From the NCBI GenBank assembly GCA_965249175.1, contig OZ252227.1, positions 1,736,001-1,800,000 on the forward strand: a stretch of DNA of 64,000 nt, written 5' to 3'. Below, piece after piece: positions 41,564-49,130 of the stretch. The translations under genes were made by a program, and so were the position numbers. The stretch comes from CAZYFH01 sp965249175 (GTDB taxonomy: Bacteria; Acidobacteriota; Vicinamibacteria; Vicinamibacterales; UBA8438). Positions within the stretch are counted from its first letter, which is position 1, and the number at the start of each line of letters is the position of its first letter. The notes beneath the pieces are model-generated. The model worked only from the letters and a program-made list of their open reading frames with translations, was not told the origin of the DNA and searched no databases.

Positions 41564-43462
41564 ATGCGAGCGTCGCGGGTCGTTACTGTCGTCATCGCCG
41601 TTGTGCTAGCCGCCGTCGGGGCCCGGCAGCTCCAGGGTCAGACTCCGCCTGAGGCGCCTGCCAGCATCGGCGACATGATTCCCCTCACGGCCCTTGCCGC
41701 CGATCAACACGGCTTGGCCCTGTGGAACAACACCGACGGAGTGCTCGAGGCGATGAAGACGGGGCACGACACGAGTTGGACGACATGTTCGAACTCCGCT
41801 CCGTTCTACCTTGCCACGCGCGATCACTCCACACTCGACGCGGCCTCATCGGCGGGCCTTCGTGCGGCACCGGTCATCGACGGTCTCGACGGATTGACGG
41901 ATGCGCTGGCGACGAACGGCTTCGCGACGACCGATGTGACGCTCGGGTGGAGCGCGCAGTCCCTCGGCGCCGACATCGAGGGTGACGACTGGCTCTTCGA
42001 TGCGACGACCGGGGTGGAGCGGCGCTACTACACTGGCGGTCTGCTGACGCTGAGCGTAGGCGGCGAGCCACTCGCGACCGCACCGATGGCGCGGACCACG
42101 TTCACCATCACGTACAACGACCTTGCAGACTGCACGGACGACACCGTGGCACTCGCGACAGACGCTGCGCTCCTCGAGAACGGCGCCGCGACCAGCACGG
42201 AACTGGTACAGGCGGTGGCGACGGCGCTCATCGACGACCTCGCGGGGAACGGGTTCAGCTTCGCGGTTGCCTCGCTGACAGTGACCGAGTCGGCGGCGAC
42301 TGCATCGGCGTTCAGTGAATCGGGTCGCACCGGCGTGTTTCTCGAAGCCGCGTCCGGAAGCGCCGCGGTCAGCGCGCCCTGGTCGTGCGAGCTGGGCATT
42401 GACGAGGACGACTCCACGCACGACTGGACGCTCGTCTGGTCCGAAGACGAGCTGCCGACGAACGGCCCGCTCCAGCTGAAGGTCGTGGCCGTCACGCACC
42501 CGGACTCCGACGATGCGTCGGACGGGGATCCGGGCGAGGACGAAGGTGCGGACTCCACGCCCGGCAGGGTCACGCTGACCGTGTTCGATGACAGCGCGCC
42601 GACGACGGGTGTCGTGGTCGACGTGGACTTCCCAGCGGCGAAGGGCGAGGCCCGCGGGACCGTCGATCTGACGATACAACCGGGCAACGAATACCGCGTC
42701 ACAGTGGGGCACAGTGGCGGCACCGGTCGCGACTATCAGCTCGGTGTGAGTCACGACGGATTACTCCTGGGCCAGACGGATCTGCGGTATTCGACCGGCC
42801 GTAGCCAGGACTGGGGCATCGAGGCGGGCGAGAACGCGACCGTCACGCTCGAGCTGGCAACCGACGCGGCCGTGGCGGCGGCCACGGTGACGTCTGCGCA
42901 CGAGTCGTCCACGATGGCGACGTCCGTGTTCGTGACGATCATCGACCCAGCCACACGCGAGATCGTCAGCGGTCCCACCAACGTTGAGCTCGCGCCCGGC
43001 GTGCCGCAGAGCATCAGTGTCCAGAACGTCGGCGCGGCACGTCGTCTCATCGCGCAAGTCGACCCGGACGGCGTCTTCCGCATCCGGCGGACGGATGGCG
43101 ACGGCAAGCTCTACACACGACCCTGTCCGGCGCGGACCGCGCTCGCCTCGGCCACGCTGTCGACGGTGCAGACCGAGATCTTCACTCCCATATGCTCGGG
43201 ATGTCACGGCGGGTTCAATCCGCGTGGGGGCCTCAATCTCCAGGAGGGGCAGTCGTTCTCCAACCTGGTTAACATCCAGAGCTCGCAGACCGCTATGAGT
43301 CGCGTCGTGCCCGGCGACCCCGATGCGAGTTACATCGTGCACAAGCTCGAGGGGCGAGCGGGCATTGCCGGCAGCCGGATGCCGCAGGGCGGGCCGTTCC
43401 TCTCGGACGCCTTCATAGCGTTGGTGCGCGCCTGGATTCAGTCAGGCGCCGAGGACAACTGA
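41564..43462 (+). CDS. Large secreted protein with C-terminal cytochrome c-like domain
   Basis: 632 residues from ATG 41564. Signal peptide VVTVVIAVVLAAVGARQLQG. The N-terminal ~400 residues are acidic and beta-rich without a family I know; they include a calcium-site-like acidic run (HPDSDDASDGDPGEDEGADS). A bacterial pre-peptidase-like beta segment may follow (GNEYRVTVGHSGGTGRDYQL). The C-terminal ~110 residues carry one haem site, CSGCHGGFNPRGGLNLQEG, and SRVVPGDPDASYIVHKLEGR with a Met in SRMPQGGPF, as in the cytochrome domains of Planctomycetes and Acidobacteria. Likely an extracytoplasmic redox protein. Confidence 0.75.
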   Translation: MRASRVVTVVIAVVLAAVGARQLQGQTPPEAPASIGDMIPLTALAADQHGLALWNNTDGVLEAMKTGHDTSWTTCSNSAPFYLATRDHSTLDAASSAGLRAAPVIDGLDGLTDALATNGFATTDVTLGWSAQSLGADIEGDDWLFDATTGVERRYYTGGLLTLSVGGEPLATAPMARTTFTITYNDLADCTDDTVALATDAALLENGAATSTELVQAVATALIDDLAGNGFSFAVASLTVTESAATASAFSESGRTGVFLEAASGSAAVSAPWSCELGIDEDDSTHDWTLVWSEDELPTNGPLQLKVVAVTHPDSDDASDGDPGEDEGADSTPGRVTLTVFDDSAPTTGVVVDVDFPAAKGEARGTVDLTIQPGNEYRVTVGHSGGTGRDYQLGVSHDGLLLGQTDLRYSTGRSQDWGIEAGENATVTLELATDAAVAAATVTSAHESSTMATSVFVTIIDPATREIVSGPTNVELAPGVPQSISVQNVGAARRLIAQVDPDGVFRIRRTDGDGKLYTRPCPARTALASATLSTVQTEIFTPICSGCHGGFNPRGGLNLQEGQSFSNLVNIQSSQTAMSRVVPGDPDASYIVHKLEGRAGIAGSRMPQGGPFLSDAFIALVRAWIQSGAEDN

Positions 43463-43482
43463 GCGCGCCCCGCGTACGTCGT

Positions 43483-43506
43483 CGTAGGGCGAGGCTTCAG
43501 CCTCGA
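43483..43506. repeat. Left half of a REP element split by IS256 copy B
   Basis: CGTAGGGCGAGGCTTCAGCC and four more bases form one hairpin arm pair (CGAGGCT/AGCCTCG) of the GTAGCGC family. The last eight bases, AGCCTCGA, are the target duplication of the IS. The element resumes at 44927. Confidence 0.7.
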
Positions 43507-44926
43507 GAGGGTGAGCTAATCTTAGTTGAAAATTGAAACGGCTCCAGACCCTGTGGTGTGATGACGTTGCAAAAGACGGACATCACCCCACGAGAGAGAG
43601 GAGCCACGATGAGTGTCCTACGTGCTGTCAGGAAGCGCAAGAAAGTTCGCAAGCTGGGCTCGGTCAACATCATTCACCGCGAGGCCTACGCGGATCTGGA
43701 GCTGGACGCGAAGGTGGAGCTGATCCGCTCGCTGGTTCCCCTGGGCCTGATGCATGTGCAGGAGTTGCTCGACCAGGAGGTGACGGCGCTGGCGAGCGAG
43801 CGCTACGTCCGGAAGGACGCGTCGGTCGGTGGACGCCGTCACGGCAGTAACCCTGGGACGGTGGGTCTCGCGGGGCAGCGCGTGCCGATTCGCGTGCCCC
43901 GGATTCGTCGCCTCGCAGGGAGCGAGATTCCGCTGCGGTCGTATGCGGCGTTGCATGACGACCGCGAGGTGGACGACGCGCTGCTGCGACGGGTGCTCTA
44001 CGGGATCTCGTGCCGCAACTACGCGGCGGCCGCGGCGGCGATTCCCGGGGCGATCGGGCTGTCGAGTTCGACGGTGTCCCGGGGGTTCATCCAGGCCAGC
44101 GCGGCGCAGCTACGGGCGTTCCAGGAGCGGGACCTATCCGATGAGGACGTGGTGGCCGTGTTCCTGGACGGCAAGACGTTCGCTGACGCGACGATGGTCA
44201 TCGCGCTAGGCATCACGCTGTCTGGGGAGAAACGCTTCCTGGGCTTCGTCGAAACGGACACGGAGAACGCGACGGTGCTCACACCGTTCCTGCGGTCGTT
44301 GGTCGAGCGGGGCCTCGACCTCTCCCAGGGTGTGCTGGTCATCCTCGATGGCGGCAAGGGGCTCCGCACGGCCGTCCGGAAGGCCTTCCGGGGCCGGGCC
44401 CTGGTCCAACGGTGCCAGTGGCACAAGCGCGAGAACGTGGTGAGCTACCTGGCCAAGCACGAGCAGGCGGTGTGGCGTCAGCGTCTCCAGCGAGCGTACA
44501 ACCGGCCGGACTACGACGAGGCCCTCGGTGCGCTCCACGGCGAGTTGGACGAGCGGAACCAGTCGGCGGCTGACAGCTTGGCGGAAGGCCTGGACGAAAC
44601 CCTGACGTTACATCGATTGGGCGTGTACGGAGTGCTGGGCCGGTCGCTGAAGACGACGAACTGTCTGGAGTCGGTCAATGCGCTGGTCGAGGAACGCTGC
44701 GCGAAGGTAGATCACTGGCAGAGCTCGAGCCAACGCCACCGCTGGCTGGCGACCGCCCTCCTGGACATCGAACCGCGCTTACGAAGGGTGAGGGGCTACC
44801 GCCACCTTCCCACGCTTCGGGCCGCATTGAAGCGAGAACTGAAGATCGACACGACGACGTCGAAGAAGCAGGCCGCGTAAGCCATCGGGAGCCGTGGAGA
44901 GTTTCAACTAAGAATGGGCTTGACTC
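43507..44926 (+). mobile_element. IS256-family element, copy B, apparently complete
   Basis: 1420 bp with the same ends as copy A (GAGGGTGAGC and GAGTCAAGCC inverted) and an exact 8-bp duplication AGCCTCGA (43499-43506 and 44927-44934). Inserted within a REP palindrome between two genes. The uninterrupted transposase makes this the likely active source of copy A or its sister. Confidence 0.94.
43609..44880 (+). CDS. IS256/mutator-family transposase, intact
   Basis: 423 residues from ATG 43609 (AGAGGAG site). DDE residues lie in VVAVFLDGKTFADATM, GVLVILDGGKGLRTAV and TTNCLESVNALVEERC; the family C/H motif is VQRCQWHKRENVVSYL. The N-terminal part includes YVRKDASVGGRRHGSNPGTV and DNA-binding SSSTVSRGFIQASAAQL. 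Relative to copy A it lacks three codons near residue 310 by slippage between CGCTC repeats and has TTA where copy A has TGA. Confidence 0.94.
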   Translation: MSVLRAVRKRKKVRKLGSVNIIHREAYADLELDAKVELIRSLVPLGLMHVQELLDQEVTALASERYVRKDASVGGRRHGSNPGTVGLAGQRVPIRVPRIRRLAGSEIPLRSYAALHDDREVDDALLRRVLYGISCRNYAAAAAAIPGAIGLSSSTVSRGFIQASAAQLRAFQERDLSDEDVVAVFLDGKTFADATMVIALGITLSGEKRFLGFVETDTENATVLTPFLRSLVERGLDLSQGVLVILDGGKGLRTAVRKAFRGRALVQRCQWHKRENVVSYLAKHEQAVWRQRLQRAYNRPDYDEALGALHGELDERNQSAADSLAEGLDETLTLHRLGVYGVLGRSLKTTNCLESVNALVEERCAKVDHWQSSSQRHRWLATALLDIEPRLRRVRGYRHLPTLRAALKRELKIDTTTSKKQAA

Positions 44927-44962
44927 AGCCTCGACTCGCTAGACTGAAGTCCTGCGCTACGT
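44927..44962. repeat. Right half of the IS-split REP element
   Basis: Begins with the duplicated AGCCTCGA and continues CTCGCTAGACTGAAGTCCTG to CGCTACG, which closes on the CGTAG at 43483. The CTA of its terminal GCGCTAC (44957-44959) is the stop codon, read on the minus strand, of the sodium:solute symporter. Confidence 0.7.
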
Positions 44963-46468
44963 ACCTGGGCTCACGTCTTTGTTCGGGCTCGACGTCAGCA
45001 GCGTCGCCACCACTCCGGCGACCAGCGCCACCGCGAACGAAGGCGCCAGCTCTTCCGCGCGCGCCAGCAGCGGCCCCCACCCTGGAATGAGCGGCACCGC
45101 GAACTTGAAGAACGGGATCGCGACGATGCCGCTGATCATGGATGCCAGCGCGCCGTGGACGTTGTAGCGTGGCCAGGCCAGCGAGAGGATCATCATCGGG
45201 CAGAACGTGGCGGCAATACCGGAGAATCCAAAAATCACGTACCAGAAGATCGTCCGATCCGGCGCGACCAGCGACACGACGATGGCGATCGCCAAGGCGA
45301 CGAGTCCGAGCCCGACGGTGACGCGGCGGGAGAGCCGGGTGAGGGTCCGGTCGGACCGCGTGACGCCGCCCACCTGCTGATAGACGTCTCGTGTGACCGC
45401 GCTCGATGCGACGACGAGCAGCGAGTCGATGGTCGACATCGTCGCGGCGAGGACGGCGGCGACGTACATCCCGATAATGGCGGTCGGGAAGAGGGAGCGC
45501 ACCAGCACAGGCATGACGAGCTCGCCGTCCGCACCGAGCGTGACCGCGAAGCTCCCCCCGTCGCCGACGAGGATCGCGCGTCCGAACAGCCCGGCGAGTA
45601 CCGCCCCGGTGTCAGTGAGCAGTGTGAACGCGATCGCGATCCACCGGCCGGTGCGGATGTCGCGGTCGCCGCGGATCGAGATGAAGCGCACGAACACTTG
45701 CGGCGAGCCCAGAAACCCGAGACCGATCGCCGCGTAGCTCACGAGCGTCAGCACGTTCGGCCACGTAGCCCCCCCCGGGCCCCAGAGACTGAGCAGCGTC
45801 GGATCGAGCGCTCCGATCGCCGTCTGGAGTCCGCCCTCGCCAAGGGACGCAGCGGCCGCGAGCGGCAGCACGACCAGTCCCACGAGCATGACCAGGCCTT
45901 GCACCAGATCCGACCAGGCGACCGCGAGGAATCCGCCGGACCACGTATAGGTGACGACGATGCCGAACCCGACGAGCACGCCGGCGTAGTAGTTCCACGC
46001 CAGAAAGCTACCAAACGCTTTGCCTGTGGCGTCGATCTGCGCGCTGACGTAGATGGTGACGAAGCCGGCGAGTGCAGTCGCCGCGACCCATCGGAGCGCG
46101 CGCGCCCAGCGCTCCGCGTCTGGGCCGCCCGCGAAGCGTCCGACCAGATAATCCGGGATGGTGATCGCGTCGTAGCGGTCGGCGGCGGCCTTGAACGGTC
46201 GCGCCATCAGGAACCACCCGCCCGCGACACCGAGGAGCTCGCCGGCGACGACCCACAGTGCGGGCACGCCGACCGTGGCGCCAAGGCCGGTCAGGCCGAG
46301 ATACAGCCAGGCCGACTCTCCGGTCGCGCGCGCGGAAAACGCGGCAACCCAGGGCCCGAGCTGCTTGCCGCCGACGTAGTAGTCACTCAGCGTGTGGACG
46401 CGCCGCGAGGCGAAGAGCCCGATCAGCAGGAGGATGCCGAAGTAGGCGGCGATGACGACGTACTGCAT
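44957..46468 (-). CDS. Sodium:solute symporter (SSS family)
   Basis: 503 residues from ATG 46468. About 13 membrane helices in the LeuT-like SSS arrangement: YVVIAAYFGILLLIGLFASR, then LSDYYVGGKQLGPWVAAFSA, WLYLGLTGLGATVG, VTYTWSGGFLAVAWSDLVQG (signature near helix 5) and LAATMSTIDSLLVVASSAVT with the SSS Ser/Thr sodium-site pattern. It resembles the PutP-type branch; substrate uncertain. Its stop codon is the last codon of a REP element. Confidence 0.93.
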   Translation of the reverse strand: MQYVVIAAYFGILLLIGLFASRRVHTLSDYYVGGKQLGPWVAAFSARATGESAWLYLGLTGLGATVGVPALWVVAGELLGVAGGWFLMARPFKAAADRYDAITIPDYLVGRFAGGPDAERWARALRWVAATALAGFVTIYVSAQIDATGKAFGSFLAWNYYAGVLVGFGIVVTYTWSGGFLAVAWSDLVQGLVMLVGLVVLPLAAAASLGEGGLQTAIGALDPTLLSLWGPGGATWPNVLTLVSYAAIGLGFLGSPQVFVRFISIRGDRDIRTGRWIAIAFTLLTDTGAVLAGLFGRAILVGDGGSFAVTLGADGELVMPVLVRSLFPTAIIGMYVAAVLAATMSTIDSLLVVASSAVTRDVYQQVGGVTRSDRTLTRLSRRVTVGLGLVALAIAIVVSLVAPDRTIFWYVIFGFSGIAATFCPMMILSLAWPRYNVHGALASMISGIVAIPFFKFAVPLIPGWGPLLARAEELAPSFAVALVAGVVATLLTSSPNKDVSPGT

Positions 46469-46508
46469 AGGGCGGAGGTCGGAGGCTGGAGGAGTGTAGC
46501 CCGGGCTG

Positions 46509-46718
46509 CTAGGGATGAGGGTCGCCGACCTCGGCATCCGGATCGGCGGCTGCCGGCGGGTGGGGGCCGCGTGAAAAGCGGCCCGCCCGCCGGAGCGCGT
46601 CGCGCAGGACGAACTCGATCTGGCCGTTCAGACTGCGCAGGTCGTCGTTCGCCCAGCGCTGGAGCGCCTGAAGCACTGCGGGGTCGATCCGCAGGAGAAA
46701 CGCCTTGCGTTGCGCCAC
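46509..46718 (-). CDS. Ribbon-helix-helix (Arc-like) DNA-binding protein
   Basis: 69 residues, KAFLLRIDPAVLQALQRWAN then DDLRSLNGQIEFVLRDALRR, a complete ribbon-helix-helix: one strand (FLLRID) and two helices with the NGQIEFLLR pattern. A proline-rich tail GPHPPAAADPDAE follows. It begins 10 bases after the SPFH gene stop and is almost certainly co-transcribed. The pairing of a small Arc-like protein with an SPFH/band-7 gene recurs in many bacteria as I recall; it may autoregulate the pair. Confidence 0.85.
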   Translation of the reverse strand: MAQRKAFLLRIDPAVLQALQRWANDDLRSLNGQIEFVLRDALRRAGRFSRGPHPPAAADPDAEVGDPHP

Positions 46719-46728
46719 TAGACTGCCG

Positions 46729-47598
46729 CTACTGATGAATCGTGCCGGTGTTCATCACCGGCTGCGTCGCCCGGTCGCCGCAGAGCACGACGAGGAGGTT
46801 GCTCACCATGTTCGCTTTCCGTTCCTCGTCGAGGTCGACGATGCGCCCGGCCGAGAGCTTCTCGAGGGCCATCTCGACCATCCCGACCGCGCCTTCGACG
46901 ATGAGCTGGCGCGCCGCAATGATCGCGCCCGCCTGCTGGCGCTGGAGCATCGCCGACGCGATTTCGGGCGCGTAGGCCAGGTGCGTGATCCGCGCTTCGA
47001 TGGTCTCCACACCGGCCGTGTCGAGCCGCGCCTGGATCTCCTTCTTGAGATGCGCCGCGATGTCGGCCGTGTCGCCACGAAGCGACAACTCGCCGTCCTT
47101 ATGTGTGTCATAGGGGTAACGTGTCGCCAGGTCCCGCACCGCCGCCTCGCTCTGCACGTGGACGTAGTGCTCGTAGTCATCGACCTCGAACAGCGCCTCC
47201 GCGGTATCGACGACCTTCCACACGACGACCGCGGCGATCTCGATCGGATTGCCGTCCGTGTCGTTCACCTTGCTCCGTTCGGTCTCGAAGTTGCGCACGC
47301 GGAGCGACACCGCTTTCTTCGTGTAGAACGGGTTGGCCCACCGCAGGCCCGGGTCACGCACGGTGCCGACATACTTTCCGAAGAGCTGGAGCACGCGCCC
47401 CTGGTTGGGGTTGACGACGAACAGGCCCGCGAGACAGAGGACGTCGAGCACGACGACACCGATACTGCCAAAGACGAGCCCGCCCGAGCCGTCCTGGATG
47501 CCTGCGATGAAGAACAGGACCGCCAGCGGCAGGATCGGCAGCAACACGCCAAGCGGGAGCCAACCCGACATCGCCGTGAGGCGTTGTTCTCTGAGCAT
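46729..47598 (-). CDS. SPFH/band 7 domain membrane protein (stomatin-like)
   Basis: 289 residues from ATG 47598 (GGGAGGAG site). Two N-terminal hydrophobic segments (LPLGVLLPILPLAVLFFIAG and FGSIGVVVLDVLCLAGLFVV), then an SPFH domain: NPNQGRVLQLFGKYVGTVRD, PFYTKKAVSLRVRNFETERS, NPIEIAAVVVWKVVDTAEAL and the helix IASAMLQRQQAGAIIAARQL. SPFH proteins form membrane microdomain scaffolds, often for protease control. Operon with the ribbon-helix-helix gene downstream. Confidence 0.9.
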   Translation of the reverse strand: MLREQRLTAMSGWLPLGVLLPILPLAVLFFIAGIQDGSGGLVFGSIGVVVLDVLCLAGLFVVNPNQGRVLQLFGKYVGTVRDPGLRWANPFYTKKAVSLRVRNFETERSKVNDTDGNPIEIAAVVVWKVVDTAEALFEVDDYEHYVHVQSEAAVRDLATRYPYDTHKDGELSLRGDTADIAAHLKKEIQARLDTAGVETIEARITHLAYAPEIASAMLQRQQAGAIIAARQLIVEGAVGMVEMALEKLSAGRIVDLDEERKANMVSNLLVVLCGDRATQPVMNTGTIHQ

Positions 47599-47662
47599 GA
47601 TGTTCTCCTCCCATGTATATCCACACGAACCGGCGCATGCCGGGTGGTCAGTGTCTGCCCGC

Positions 47663-47888
47663 CTATCTCGCCACGGCCATGCTGCGGAGCAGTCCGTCCA
47701 CGGCCTTTGTCGTACGTCGCTCGATCGCCCATCCGCACACCGGGGCGACGACGGCCCACGGCGCAACCCAGAGGAGGCTGAGCCAGGGCACCTGCATGCC
47801 GCTCAGGTTGGCGCCGACCAGGAGGGCCAGTGAGAGCCCCGGCGGGAAGAGATAGACGAACGCCTTCCGCCCTGGAGAGATTTCATAT
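47663..47888 (-). CDS. Possible small membrane protein without a clear start
   Basis: The minus strand encodes a convincing two-helix stretch, AFVYLFPPGLSLALLVGANL and WLSLLWVAPWAVVAPVCGWA, ending ERRTTKAVDGLLRSMAVAR with a stop at 47663-47665. Upstream, the frame closes at a TGA inside the palindrome and contains no ATG, GTG or TTG before the first helix. A frameshift just after ATGAAATCTC would give a start at the palindrome arm. It is either a damaged gene or uses an unusual start. It precedes the SPFH gene. Confidence 0.4.
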
Positions 47889-47910
47889 AGATATCATAAT
47901 GAAATCTCTC
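47875..47910. promoter_or_regulatory. 36-bp near-perfect palindrome, probable operator
   Basis: Arms GAGAGATTTCAT (47875-47886) and ATGAAATCTCTC (47899-47910) are perfect 12-bp inverted copies; the centre GATATC is also palindromic, leaving only three unpaired positions per side. It is AT-rich in a high-GC region and lies between the divergent SPFH operon and the methyltransferase gene. A dimeric regulator site (PadR/MarR/GntR-like size) is the simplest reading; the regulator gene is not here. Confidence 0.6.
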
Positions 47911-48077
47911 GGACGCGTCAACCAAGTCATGCTCGCTGGGTCTGGGCGCGCGGGAGTGGCTCCGCCGGCCCTACCGTTGCGCAACCCCGGGTGGGCACCT
48001 AAGATTGCTCGCTGGCGACCCGCCGGGGGGCGCTACAGACGACGTTGGCTTCGGCGTCAAGTCAGGGAGATCGACAG

Positions 48078-49130
48078 ATGGATGACAAGAAGGTTGAGGA
48101 GTTGGCCTTTCGCGTAATTGGTGACATGGGCGGTTCGTTTGTGATGGCGCTCGGTCACATCGGCGATCGGCTCGGGTTGTTCGCGGCGATGGCTGGCGCC
48201 GGGCCGCTCACGTCGTCCGAGTTGGCCGCGAAGACCAATTTGAACGAGCGCTACGTTCGGGAATGGGCGAAGGCGATGGTGGCCGCCGAGTACGTCGACT
48301 ATGAGCCGGAATCCCAGCGATACGTGATGACGGACGAGCAGGCGTTCGTGCTGGCGAACGACGACAGCCCGATGTCAGTCGGTGGTGGCCTGCACTTCAC
48401 CACGCCGTCCATGTACAACGTCCCGAAGGTGATGAAGGCGTTTCGCGAGGGTGGGGGAGTCTGCTACAACGAGATCGGAGACGAGATCCCGGAAGGAATC
48501 GAGCGCTTCTTCCGGCCGGGGTATGTCCATTTCCTGGCGAAGGATTGGATCGGGGCGTTGCCGGGTATGGTAGACCGCCTGACTCGCGGCGGCGCCGTCG
48601 TCGACATCGGTTGTGGTCGGGGGCAATCGACTGTCGCGATGGGGCGCGCCTACGGAAACTCGACGATCCTGGGCGTCGACAACCATGCTGAGAGCATCGC
48701 GTATGCGCGGGACATGGCCGCGCGCGAGGGGCTGGGCAACGTGACGTTTCTCGAGGCACCTGCCGATCGACTGCCAAGCGACCAGACGTTCGACCTGGCG
48801 TGTAGCTTCGACTGTATCCACGACATGGTGGATCCCGTAGGAACCCTCACCGCGATCCGTGGGGCGCTCGCCGACGACGGGATCTACTTCTGGTCCGAAC
48901 CGAACGGGTCGGACAAGCCCGACGAGAATCGGAACATCCTCGGTCGTCTGTTCGCGTCGATCAGCCCGCTGCATTGCATGACCGTCTCGCTCTGTCACAA
49001 GGGCGAAGGGCTGGGCACGTTGATCGGCGAACGCGGCGCGCGGGCGCTGGCTGAGTCCGCGGGCTTCTCGTCCTTCGAGAAAGTCGCGATCGACAACCCG
49101 TTCAACCAGTTCTTCGCGCTCCGTGGCTAG
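48078..49130 (+). CDS. SAM-dependent methyltransferase with winged-helix N-terminus
   Basis: 350 residues from ATG 48078 (AGGGAGA site). Residues 1-90 form an O-methyltransferase-type winged-helix dimerisation domain (LTSSELAAKTNLNERYVREW, AMVAAEYVDYEPESQRYVMT). The class I fold follows with motif I VVDIGCGRGQSTVAMGRAYG, ILGVDNHAESIAYARDM and CSFDCIHDMVDPVGTL. Resembles the Rv2258c-type methyltransferases; acceptor unknown. Its stop TAG is the target CTAG where the IS1182-type element inserted, so the coding sequence was preserved. Confidence 0.88.
   Translation: MDDKKVEELAFRVIGDMGGSFVMALGHIGDRLGLFAAMAGAGPLTSSELAAKTNLNERYVREWAKAMVAAEYVDYEPESQRYVMTDEQAFVLANDDSPMSVGGGLHFTTPSMYNVPKVMKAFREGGGVCYNEIGDEIPEGIERFFRPGYVHFLAKDWIGALPGMVDRLTRGGAVVDIGCGRGQSTVAMGRAYGNSTILGVDNHAESIAYARDMAAREGLGNVTFLEAPADRLPSDQTFDLACSFDCIHDMVDPVGTLTAIRGALADDGIYFWSEPNGSDKPDENRNILGRLFASISPLHCMTVSLCHKGEGLGTLIGERGARALAESAGFSSFEKVAIDNPFNQFFALRG

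Noticed and set aside
42517..42560. Acidic run in the 41564 gene as RTX/haemolysin-type repeats
   Set aside because: There is only one short Asp/Glu stretch; GGxGxDxUx nonapeptides are absent.
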